Assembly: GCA_001275005.1 (NCBI GenBank)
Contig: JWZX01003364.1
Location: 1-64,000, forward strand
DNA: 64,000 bases
Source: Chrysochromulina tobinii
Taxonomy: Eukaryota > Haptophyta > Prymnesiales > Chrysochromulinaceae
Direction of reading: 5' to 3'
Under the pieces are notes generated by a model that worked only from the letters and a program-made list of their open reading frames with translations, was not told where the DNA came from and ran no database searches. Position numbers and translations under genes: made by a program. Shown piece after piece: positions 1-9,900 of this stretch; the first letter of the stretch is position 1, and each line of letters starts with the position of its first letter.

Positions 1-1853
1 GCGGTGACGATGGCGGTGGCGGTGGCAGCAGTGGTGAGTGCGAGGGCGGTGGCGGCGAGGGCGAGGGCGGCGGCGGCGAGGGCGGTGGAAGCGGCGGCGG
101 CGGCAAGGACGGCGGCGGCGAAGGCGAGGGCGGCGAGGGTGAGGGCGGCGGTGGTGAGGGTGAGGGTGGCGGCGGCAAGGGCGGGGGTGGTGCCGGGCAA
201 GTCGAGACTGTGCCATAGACACCAGTCAGGGTCGTTGAGTAGGAGCAGACAGTGGCTCCACAGCAGCTATAGACGTTGGGCCCCTGTGAGCGGGGAGTGA
301 GGAACGCGAGATCAAGGAAGTTATATGTTTGGACGTGTATAGCTGTTCACTCCACATGAGGGTGATGGGGACTTCTGAACATGAGAACGTACTGCTTGAG
401 CTGTGTTCCCGTAGATGGTGCACGAATCAATGGTCACAGAGCCGCCCTGGACATAGACACCGCCGCCCTGTTGTTGCAATTAACGAGCAAAATGTGAGTC
501 TCCCATCTGGGCGATGGGAGATTTTGAGCTTGAGCACGCACAGATGAAGCTGTGTTGCCTGTGATGGTGCACGATGACAAGGTCACCGTGCCACTGTTGA
601 TGAACACACCGCCGGCCTGCAAGCACAAAAGCGCAAAAACAGTGAACATCCCACACCGGGGCGATGGGAACTTTTGAAGATGAGCGCGCACATTGGGAGC
701 TGTGTTGGAGTAGATCTGGGAGTTCACGATCGACACTGTGCCACCCCCGACAAAGACACCACCGCCCTGCAAACACAGCGAGCATAACGTGAGTCTCCCA
801 TTGGGGCGATGGGAAAGTTTCAGGTCTCTGAGGCACGTACCCACTGTAGTTGACCGGAGAGTGGGCCACAGTTGTGGAAGCGTGAGTTGAGGCAAGTGCG
901 TCAGCAACTTTCCCATGGGGGCGATGGTAAGTTTGGGTATCTGTGTGGCACGTACCAACTGTCGTAAAGTTGACCAAAGCGTTCGCAGTTGTGCAATCGT
1001 GGTCGGACAAAAGCACGTCAGCAATTTTCCAACATCGGGGCAATGGGTTTTCAAGTTCTCTGTGGCACTTACATCCTGTAGTTGACAGGAGCGTCGTCCA
1101 CAGTTGCCAAGCGAGAGTCAAGGAAAGCGCGTCAGCAAATTCACCATCGGGGCGATGGGAAGTTTTCAAGGTCTCTGTGTGGCACGTACCATCTATAGTT
1201 GACCGAAGCGTTTGCAGTTGTGCAAGCGAGAGTCAAGGCAAGCATGTCAGCCATTTCCCCATCGGGCGATGGGAAGATCTGAGTGCGCATACAAAGTCGA
1301 TGTAGCCTCCCGTGATGTTGAGCCCGATCAGCTGCACGATGCCCGACGGACCCGGGTTGATGTACAGCACACGACGTGGACTCGAGGAGCTCGCTTGTGC
1401 GTTCAGGATGACCGTGGCTCCCGCCGCCGCCTCGAGGATGACGCTCCTGGTGATGCTGAGCTCGGCGCTGAGGTTGTAGGTGCCGGAGGCAAGGACGATG
1501 CGGCCGGCGGCGGTGTTGGCGAGTGCGCTGGTCAGGCCGGTGGTGGTGCTCACCGCGGTCTGCAGCTCACGGCGGTGGCTGGGCACAAGGGACGCCGAGG
1601 TGACGCTGTCCACGATCGACCCGGAGCCCACGAAGCTTGTAAAGTTCGCGAGCTGTTGCCCATCATGCTGGCTGCTCGGGAGGGCTCGTCCGAGCTCCGT
1701 CGAAGGCGGTCGCGGCGCCGGCAGAGGGCTGAATCCGCGGTCGTCGGGCGCGGGCGGGAGCGGCGGAGGCGGCACTACGGTCAAGAGCGGCGGCACAGGC
1801 GAATGTGCCGAGGCCGTCACGGCGACGATCCCGTGAATTAGTCCTCGAGCCAT
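1..1853 (-). CDS. Pmp-like beta-helix repeat surface protein with Pro/Ser-rich tail (partial, 3' end off window)
   Basis: Starts at the ATG at 1853-1851. Exons on the minus strand: 1853-1293, 766-692, 616-542, 467-393 and 283-1, all in phase 0. Exon 1 (187 codons) has a weakly hydrophobic, signal-like N-terminus, a Pro-rich stretch and a segment ending LIGLNITGGYIDF, as in proteins that open a right-handed beta-helix. The next three exons are each exactly 75 nt and encode one 25-residue repeat with the pattern GGGVxVxxGxVxIxxCxIxxNTA, the polymorphic-outer-membrane-protein/beta-helix type. The last exon has a Cys-containing segment and then a long Ser-Pro/Pro-rich run (coded by the GGCGAGGGCGGC-like DNA at 1-190), typical of algal extracellular matrix proteins. 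A secreted or cell-surface role is inferred; the ligand is unknown. The gap from exon 1 to exon 2 may be one 526-nt intron or several introns with tiny exons. Confidence 0.72.
284..1292 (-). repeat. Intron repeats of the beta-helix gene (CCCATCG..CGATGGG motif)
   Basis: Introns 691-617 (75 nt), 541-468 (74 nt) and 392-284 (109 nt) and the tandem block 1292-767 all carry a short inverted motif close to CCCATCGCCCCGATGGG near their 5' side. Copies lie at about 355, 502, 647, 797, 912, 1031, 1144 and 1258. The block 1292-767 is a tandem array of units of about 98-117 bp that each begin GTACGTGCC-like and end CAACTACAG-like. The introns are visibly related to each other but not to the coding exons. 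Confidence 0.75.
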
Positions 1854-2419
1854 CGATCGCAGACCACAAGCGTCTTCGGCCGGCAGAGAAGTTCACAACC
1901 AAAACAGAGGCCCCACACCGCTCCGCAGCAGCTGGTCCTGTCCGGGTGCAGAGAGAGTCGACCTCCGAGCGTGAGATGGGGCAGCACTTGGGGCGGGGCG
2001 TGCGGCATGTGCGGCACTCTCCCGCCCGCCCGCCCTGCCCGCGTGCCCGCCCTGCCCGCGTGCCACCCCGACGCGCGCGCCACACAAAAGTGTCTCCAAG
2101 ACATCGTGACCTCGTGTGAAAACCAGGCCGCCTGGAGGACGAACTGTGAACCGCTGAACGCAGGCTTTCCAGAAACTCTGTACTGAGCGCTGCAGTGTAT
2201 TTACGCGACCTTGTAGACCTCACAAACCGAGAGCTGAGCGGCTCATGCCCTATTATACTCGTACACACAGATTTACACCGTGCTCGAGTAGCAAGGAGAG
2301 CGCACGACAACGCACATCCCACGCACGCTCACCGAACACTGTTCATCCCGAGAACGCTCCACATGCGTGCCGTAAGCCGGCTCGAATGCGAGATCGGCGG
2401 CTGCAGCGAGAGCGTAGTC
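1854..2419. other. Intergenic, no gene recognised
   Basis: Upstream region of the beta-helix gene. It holds a short array of GCCCGC/GCGTGCCC units at about 2025-2075. I see no coding potential that resembles a known protein. Confidence 0.5.
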
Positions 2420-2658
2420 TTTGGAAAATGTGTAGGATTTTTTGTGCACCCGTCACAGTACTGGTTCTGATAGTACAATAGTTGAAACCTAGTTGTCTAA
2501 TCGCGGGGAAAGATGGGGCATGTTATGGGGTCATCGCGGCAAACACAGCTCATGATGGCGCCTTTGGGCATGTGTGCGCTTCGTTGCGAAGAAAACAGGG
2601 ACCTCACCGATGATCGGTCTCGCGCACAACCCGCCGGAGTGCTGCCCGCCGTCGCGAG
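2420..2658 (+). repeat. Left inverted arm of fold-back element
   Basis: The 239 bp match, in reverse complement, the 239 bp at 7679-7917, about nine bases in ten by eye. Both begin TTTGGAAAATGTGTAGGA on the outside and end GCCCGCCGTCGCGAG on the inside. No protein was recognised in the arm. Confidence 0.85.
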
Positions 2659-4770
2659 CCCCTGAGCACGATGAGTATGCTGAGCCCACTGGGCATGAAG
2701 AGGATGCTGAGCATGATGAGCATGCTCAGTCTGAGCATGATGAGCATGCTCAGTCTGCTGGGCACGATGAGCTTGCTGAGCTTGGTGAGCTTGAGCACGC
2801 TGAGCTTGATGAGCTTGCTGATCCTGCAGAGCACGCTGAGCACGCTGCAGCAATGTTGGCGGTGCACGATGAGCATGCTGAGCACGCGCGATGTCAATGA
2901 GCTTGCTGAGCACACTGAGCACGATGAGGATTAGATGAGGATGCTGAGCACAATGAGCATGCTGAGCCTGCTGAGCTCAATGAGGCTGCTGAGCACAGTG
3001 AGCATGCCGAGCCTGCTGAGCTTGCTGAGCTTGCTGAGCTTGATGAGCTTGATGAGCATGATGAGGATGCTGAGCTCGCTGAGCATTCTGAGGATGCTGA
3101 GCCAGATGAGCAGGTTGAGCAGGCTGAGCCCGCCGAGCACGATGAGGATGCTGAACCTGCTGAGTATGCTGAGGATGCTGAGCCCGATGAGCAGGTTAAG
3201 TAGGCTGAGCTCACTGAGCTCGCTGAGCTTGCTGAGCAGGCTGGGCACGCACCGACCGCCGAGCACGCTGCAGCGATGGCAGGGATGATGAGCCTGCTGA
3301 GCACAATGAGCTTGCTGAGCCCGCTGAGCATGATGAGGATGCTGAGCGCGCTGAGCATGATGAGGATGCTGAGCCCGATGAGCAGGTTAAGCAGGCTGAG
3401 CGGGCAGAGCTCGCTGAGCTTGCTGAGCAAGCTGGGCGTGCACCAAGCACGCTGCAGCAATCCCGGTGATGATGAGCCTGCTGAGCACAATGAGCTTGCT
3501 GAGCCCGCTGAGCACCATGAGGATGCTAAGCCCGCTGAGCATGATGAGGATGCTGAGCCCGATGAGCAGGCTGAGCAGGCTGAGCATAGGCTGAGCAGGC
3601 TGAGCAGGCTGAGCTTGCTGAGCTTGATGGGCGCGCACCAAGCACGCTGCAGAGATCCCAGTGATGATGAGCCCGCTGAGCACAATGAGCTTGCTGAGCC
3701 CGCTGAGCATGATGAGGATACTGAGCGCGCTGAGCATGATGAGGATGCTGAGCTCAATGAGCGGGTTGAGCAGGCTGAGCGGGCAGAGCTCGCTGAGCTT
3801 GCTGAGCAAGCTGGGCGCGCACCAAGCACGCTGCAGCAATCCCGGTGATGATGAGCCTGCTGAGCACAATGAGCTTGCTGAGCCCGCTGAGCACCATGAG
3901 GATGCTAAGCCCGCTGAGCATGATGAGGATGCTGAGCCCGATGAGCAAGTTGAGCAGGCTGAGCATAGGCTGAGCAGGCTGAGCTTGCTGAGCTTGCTGA
4001 GCTTGATGGGCACGCACCAAGCATGCTGCAGTGTTCGCGGTGATGATGAGCCCGCTGAGCACAATGAGCTTGCTGAGCCCGCTGAGCATGATGAGGATAC
4101 TGAGCGCACTGAGCATGCTGAGGATGATGAGCTCAATGAGCGGGTTGAGCAGGCTGAGCAGGCTGAGCAGGCTGAGCAGGCTGAGGAGGCTGAGTTTGCT
4201 CAGCATGCTGGGCACGCGCCGAGCATGCTGCAGAGATGGCAGTGATGATGAGCCCGCTGAGCACAATGAGCTTGCTGAGCCCGCTGAGCATGATGAGGAT
4301 ACTGAGCGCGCTGAGAATGATGAGGATGCTGAGCCCGATGAGCAGGCTGAGCAGGCTGAGCATGGACTGAGCAGGCTGAGCTTGCTGAGCTTGCTGAGCT
4401 TGCTGAGCACGCCGGGCACGCACCGAGCACTCTGCAGTGATGGCGCTTATGATGAGCCTGCTGAGCACGATGAGCTTGCTGAGCCCGCTGAGCATGATGA
4501 GGATGCTGAGATCGCTGAGCATGATGAGGATGCTGAGCCAGATGAGCAGGTTGAGCGGGCTGAGCAGGCTGAGCAGGCTGGGCTTGCTCAGCATGCTGGG
4601 CACGCACTGAGCACGCTGCAGCACAATAAGGATGCTGAGCTAGCTGAGCACAATAAGGATGCTGTGCAAACTGAGAACAATCAGGATTATTAGCCCTACG
4701 AGCATGCTGATTTTGCCGAGCACGCTTAACTGAGCTTGCTGAGCCTGCTGAGCCTGCTGAGCAAGCTAAG
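2659..4770 (+). repeat. 9-bp-based satellite, forward half
   Basis: Nearly pure array of 9-bp units of the form GCTGAGCNN or GATGAGNNN. A higher-order period of about 180-205 bp is marked by segments resembling CACGCTGCAGCAATCCCGG (near 2850, 3268, 3449, 3648, 3828, 4023, 4227, 4433 and 4616). Because the unit is a multiple of three and lacks stop codons, several frames stay open for hundreds of codons on both strands (for example AEHDEDAEP or MSLLSPLS patterns). I do not call these genes. Confidence 0.9.
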
Positions 4771-7250
4771 CTCATTGTGCTCAGCGGGCTCATCATCACC
4801 GCGATCGCTGCAGCGTGCTCGGCGCGTGCCCAGCGTGCTCAGCGTTCTCAGCGTGCTCAGCCTGCTCAGCCTGCTCAGCCTGCTTGCTCAGCCTGCTCAT
4901 TGAGCTAATCATCCTCAGCATGCTCAGCGGGCTCAGCATCCTCGATTGCTACAGCATGCTCGGCGCGTGCCCAGCTTCCTCAGCAAGCTCAGCCTGCTCA
5001 GCCTGCTCAGCCTGCTCAGCCTGCTCAGCCTGCTCGACCTGCTAGTTGAGCTCACCATCATCCTCAGCATGTTCAGCGGGCTCAGCATCCTCATAATGCT
5101 CAGCAGGTTCAGCAAGCTCATCGTGCTCAACAGGCTCATCATCACCGCCATCGCTGCAGCGTGCTCAGCGCGTGCCCAGCGTGCTCAGCAAGCTCAGCGA
5201 GCTCAGCAGGCTCAGCTTGCTCAACCTGCTCATTGAGCTCATCATCCTCATCATGCTCAGTGGGCTCAGTATCCTCATCATGCTCAGCAGGCTCATTCAG
5301 CATCCTCATCGTGCTCAACGCACAGCGGGCTCATCATCCATTGCCAACACATCGACACAACGTGCTCAGCGTGCTCCTCAGGCTGAGCAAGCTCAAAAAG
5401 CCCAGGAAGCTCAGCCTGCTCAGCGTGCTCAGCCTGCTCATTGAGCTCATCATCCTCAGCATGCTTAGCGGGCTCAGTATCCTCATCATGCTCAGCGGGC
5501 TCAGCAAGCTCATTGTGCACAGCGGGCTCATCATCACTGCCATCGCTGCAGCATGCTCGGCGCGTGCCCAGCATGCTGAGCAAGCTCAGCCTGCTTAGCC
5601 TGCTCAGCCTGCTCAGCCTGCTCAGCCTGCTCAACCCGCTCATCGAGCTCATCATCCTCAGCATGCTCAGCGTGCTCAGCATCCTCATCATGCTCAGCGA
5701 GCACGCCGCAGCGATGTTGGCGATGATGATCCCACTAAGCACTATGAGCATGCTGAGCCCCCTGAGCATAATGAGCTTGCTGAACCTGCTGAGCATGAGT
5801 GGGAGGATGAGCCTAATGAGCATGCTGGGCTTGCTGAGCTTGCTGAGCTTCCTGGGCTTGCTGAGCTTGCTGAGCCTGTAGAGCACGCTGCGGCGATGTT
5901 GGCAATGATGAGCTTCATGTGCTCCGGCGCGTGCCCAGGGTGCTCAGCAAGCTCAGCAAGCTCAACAAGCTCATCCTGCTCAACCTGCTTATCAGGCTCA
6001 TCATCCTTATCATTCTCGGCGCCCTCAGCATCCTCATCATGCTCAGCGGGCTCAGCAAGCTCATCGTGCTCAGCGGGCTCATCATCACCTCCATCACTGC
6101 AGTGTGCTCGGCGCGTGCCCAGCGTGCTCAGCAAGCTCAGCGAGCTCAGCAAGCTCAGCCTGCTTAACCAGCTCACCAGGCTCATCATCCTCAGCATGCT
6201 CAGCGCGCTGAGCATCCTCATCATGCTCAGCTGGCTCAGCAAGCTCATCGTGCTCAGCAGGCTCATCATCACCGCGATCGCTGCAGCGTGCTCAGCGTGT
6301 GCCCAGCGTGCTCAGCGTGCTCAGCGAGCTCAGCCTGCTCAGCCTGCTCAACCTGCTCATCTGGCCCAGCATGCTCAGCTAGCTCAGCTAGCTCATGGTG
6401 CTCAGCGGGCTCAGTATGCTAATTGTGCTCGGCATGCTCATCATCGGCAACAATGCCGCATCGTGCTCAGCATGCTCAGCAGGCTCAGCATGCTCAGCAA
6501 GCTCAGCAAGCTCAGCAGGCTTGGCATGCTCTCTGTGCTCAGCATCCTCATTGAGCTCAGCAGGCTCAACCTGCTCATCTGGCTCAGCATGCTCAGCATG
6601 CTCAGCGCGCTCAGCTAGCTCATGGTGCTCAGCGGGCTCAGTATGCTCATCATCGGCAACAATGCCGCATCGTGCTCAGCGTGCTCAGCAGGCTCAGCAT
6701 GCTCAGCAAGCTCAGCAAGCTCAGCAGGCTCGGCATGCACACTGTGCTCAGCAGCCTCATTGAGCTTAGCAGGCTCAGCATGCTCATTGTGCTCAGCATC
6801 CTCATCCAATCCTCATCGTGCTCAGTGTGCTCAGCAAGCTCATTGACATCGTGCTCAGCATGCTCATCGTGCACTGTCAACATTGCTGCAGCGTGCTCAG
6901 CGTGCTCTGCAGGATCAGCAAGCTCATCAAGCTCAGCGTGCTCAAGCTCAGCAAGCTCATCGTGCTCAGCAGACTGAGCATGCTCATCATGCTCAGCATC
7001 CTCTTCATGCCCAGTGGGCTCAGCATCCTCATCGTGCTCAGCCGGCTCAGCATGCTCATCGTGCTCAGCCGGCTCATCATTGCCAACATCGCTCAGCATT
7101 CTCAGCTTGCTCAGCAGGCTCATCAAGCTCAGCAAGCTCAGCGTGCTCAGCAGGCTCAGCATGCTCATTGTGCTCAGCATCCTCATCGTGCTCAGTGAGC
7201 TCAAGTCGGAACGATATAACATATATGTGCTGCCTTGCACAATACTCAAA
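4771..7250 (-). repeat. 9-bp-based satellite, inverted half
   Basis: The same satellite as at 2659-4770 but on the opposite strand (TGCTCAGC-rich), so the two halves could fold back on each other around a turn at about 4690-4770. The outer parts (6820-7060) match the outer part of the forward half (2660-2930) specifically, not only by the 9-bp unit. A patch at about 5700-5925 has reverted to the forward orientation. Confidence 0.88.
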
Positions 7251-7678
7251 ACATGTCCTTGATGGTGGAAGAGAGGGTGGCCATGTGTGGCATTGTGTTT
7301 ATTAGTCTATGTTTCGAAGCTGATCTAGCATGTACTGTACGACATTTGAATGGCGTGGCGTGGATGACCGGACAAGCGTCTCGCATACGATGAGAGCTGC
7401 AGCTGAGAGCTGGTGCAGCAAAATGTGCGCGCGTGTTGGCTTACGAGAGCTCGATTGCGTTCGATTTCATTGGCGAACAAGGATCCGTAGTCAGCTGCCC
7501 ACAGATCGGCCGCTATCTCTTCCAGAACCGGTAGCTTTGGCACCAACTCATCTTGCAGAGGTTCAGCGGCATGCACAATGCCGGCGTCAACGCCGGAGTC
7601 GATCGATGAAGTTGCATTCGATGCCAATGGCCTCCAACGTCTCTTCGGCTGCCAAGACCACCCCCTCGATCGAGGCAT
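7251..7678. other. Unique spacer inside the right side of the fold-back element
   Basis: Non-repetitive sequence between the satellite and the right arm that has no partner on the left. A frame of 118 codons is open on the minus strand, but its protein resembles nothing I recognise. It may be leftover mobile-element sequence. Confidence 0.4.
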
Positions 7679-7917
7679 CTCGCGACGGCGGGCTGCACTC
7701 CGGCGGGTTGTGCGCGAGACCGATCATCGGAGAGGTCCCTTTTTTCTTCGCAACGACGCGCGATCATGCCCAATGGCGCCATCATGAGCTGTGAATGCCG
7801 CGATGACCCCATGAGAAGCCCCATCTTCCCCCGCGTTCATACAACTAGGTTTCAACTATTGTACTGTCAGAACCAATACTGTGACGGGTGCACAAAAAAT
7901 CCTACACATTTTCCAAA
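7679..7917 (-). repeat. Right inverted arm of fold-back element
   Basis: Reverse-complement partner of 2420-2658. Its outer end lies 24 bp before the ATG of the retroelement fragment at 7942. Confidence 0.85.
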
Positions 7918-7941
7918 CACTAGAGCAACATAGGCCTAGGC

Positions 7942-8950
7942 ATGATGGTGGACCTCTCAAAGGCACACACCGAAGGCACGGTCACGTTCATGCCCTCGGC
8001 CAACCGAATCAAGCACATCCTTGATATGTGGGCGAAGGCAAAGCGCTCGAACAGGATGACCACCGGCGAGGCGAGCACGCTCAGAGGGAAACGGCAATTC
8101 CTCCTCGAGTGCGCTCAAGGCAGAGTTGGCTGGGCATCATCGCTTTCTCTAGTACAACGCGAATACCACGATGGAGACGAGACCGAGTTCTCGGAGGCCC
8201 TGCAGCATGCTTACGAGTTCGACGCTGCGCTGCTTCCGAACCTCCCTTTCCGCGTGGAGCTAGTGGAGCCTCCCAACGTCCGCCCGCTTCTCGTATATAC
8301 ATACGGACGCGATGTTCAGGCCCCGCAAGCGAAAGCGCAGAGACTGCGCCGACGACGCGCTGGAAGCATGGAAAGCCAAATTCGTCTCCAGATTGGGCAT
8401 TGTCTTGTACAACCCGCATTTTAACCCGCATTGCGATCCGGACAACACAGCGTACGACCCGGCGCTCGTCGCAGGCTGCGAAGAGGGGCACCTCGTGTAC
8501 GCTAGCGCAGCCCCACCAGACGACATTGCAGCGACGTTCGTGAAAGCCCGCGATGGGGACTTCCAAAAGACATATATCGCTCAGCTTGAGGTCTTAGCCG
8601 GGGTCGCCGTCTACTTCACTTACCCAGATCGAGTACGCGGCCGACAAGTTAACCACTTCATCGACAACACAGTGGCCCTATCGGGCCTCGTCCACGGATA
8701 TGCGCGCAAACTGGACTTGGCACGCATGATCAACGCGTTCCACCTCCAAATCGCAGCGCTAGGCGCAAACGTCTACTACGAATTCGTTCCGTCGAAGTGT
8801 ATAAACGTGGCCGACCTGCCGTCGCGGGACGAGTACGAGTTGCTCGATGAGCACGGCGGAAAGCGCACTCCCATGCTCTTCCCGCCAGCATCAGACTGGA
8901 CCGGCCCACTGGACCTCTGGTTCAAGCGGTTCAGCGCTAACCCGCCGTAA
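7942..8950 (+). pseudogene. Retroelement reverse transcriptase C-terminus/RNase H fragment, frameshifted
   Basis: The first frame (7942 to about 8300) has LRGKRQFLLECAQGRVGWA and then LVYT, as in the thumb region of DIRS/tyrosine-recombinase-type retroelement polymerases. The second frame (to the stop at 8950) carries the RNase H part, with IAQLEVLAGVAVYF, FIDNTVALSGLVHGYARK and VPSKCINVADLPSR. The two frames join at a tandem duplication of ATAC (8297-8304), a +4 shift that disrupts what should read close to LVYTDAMF. The polymerase palm and its catalytic aspartates are absent, since the inverted arm begins immediately upstream. It is therefore a truncated, inactive copy. The precise retroelement class is inferred. 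Confidence 0.75.
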
Positions 8951-9900
8951 CCAGCTCCGCACCAACCGCTGCAGCGCCCTAGGGCCTCAGCGCAAACAAG
9001 TAACAGCACAGCAACAGCTTAGCACGAGAGGCCCGGGTAGGTGGTCTCAGTCGACCTCTCTGCCCGCGGCCTGGCGGAAGCATTCTGATGTGCTCGAGCA
9101 ACTCGTAGCAGGGAACGGTAAGTAAGGATATGACCCGAGTACTATATGCAGCGCGAGCCGCAAGGCCCGCGCGGCAGAACGTACCAGTTCCAGAGGTCTG
9201 AGAAAAGTACCTTCCCTCATACAACAGGTGTACATATCGTACAGCGCACGGTTTCGAACCTCGGGGCGATGGTATCGCCTCGGAGGGGCCTCGCCGTCCT
9301 TGTGCGCTAACCTCAGGCCGATACATGCCCAACATGGAACGGCCTGAGGAGTCCTCAATCATTATATACCCATAGGCTAAGATACCCGTCACAGATATCC
9401 CCACAGCCCGACCGGTGCGGCAGCACTATCGATACGTGGGTCTGGATGGCTGATGTGAGGTTCGTTTGTGTGATCCGTGTCCGTGTGTCAAGTCGCGAAG
9501 AAACGCCGCGGAGCTTCTGAGGTGCGTTAATAACAAACTATTATTCTATTTGGGTGCACAGTCGGAGAGATCCAGATCGCCTTCTCATAGATCATCATTA
9601 TCGACACTGTTACATGTAGGTCGCAGTCAAAATAGTGTGTTAGTGGCAACCATTTCAGGGCCTAAATGTAGTGATTTATAGTCAATATCGCCAAAGTTTT
9701 CGAGAAGTGACCGCGGGTCTCCTCGACGGGCGCGGTTTCAGGATTCAGCCTGAATTACTTTTTTCTTTTTAGTATTTTTTCTTAGGCTGATAACTCCGAC
9801 TTGCTGAATTAAGCTGAATCAATCGTCACCGTTTCACATTTCTGATTTCACATTTCACACGCGAAAGCAGTGACGGACGACGAGCCGTACTCACACCGTT
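8951..9900. other. Intergenic, AT-richer, no gene recognised
   Basis: About 950 bp between the retroelement fragment and the PDZ gene. The part from 9360 to 9850 is distinctly more AT-rich than its surroundings. A segment at 9852-9900 is duplicated at the end of the PDZ gene (GACGAGCCGTACTCACACC and neighbours). Confidence 0.5.

Noticed and set aside
4-300. Plus-strand Ala/Arg/Val-rich open frame at the left edge
   Set aside because: It is the reverse of the Pro/Ser-rich exon of the minus-strand beta-helix gene; codon pattern and context favour the minus strand.
434-1169. Continuous minus-strand open frames across the beta-helix introns
   Set aside because: They run through clear GT-AG introns with repeated non-coding motifs; only the 75-nt exon parts resemble the repeat family.
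2574-7249. Many long open frames on both strands (up to about 310 codons) with AEHDEDAEP, LSILIML, SSCSAGSAS or AQRAQHPHH patterns
   Set aside because: They are a by-product of a 9-bp satellite that is a multiple of three and free of stop codons in several frames; no frame has a normal start, varied composition or a partner domain.
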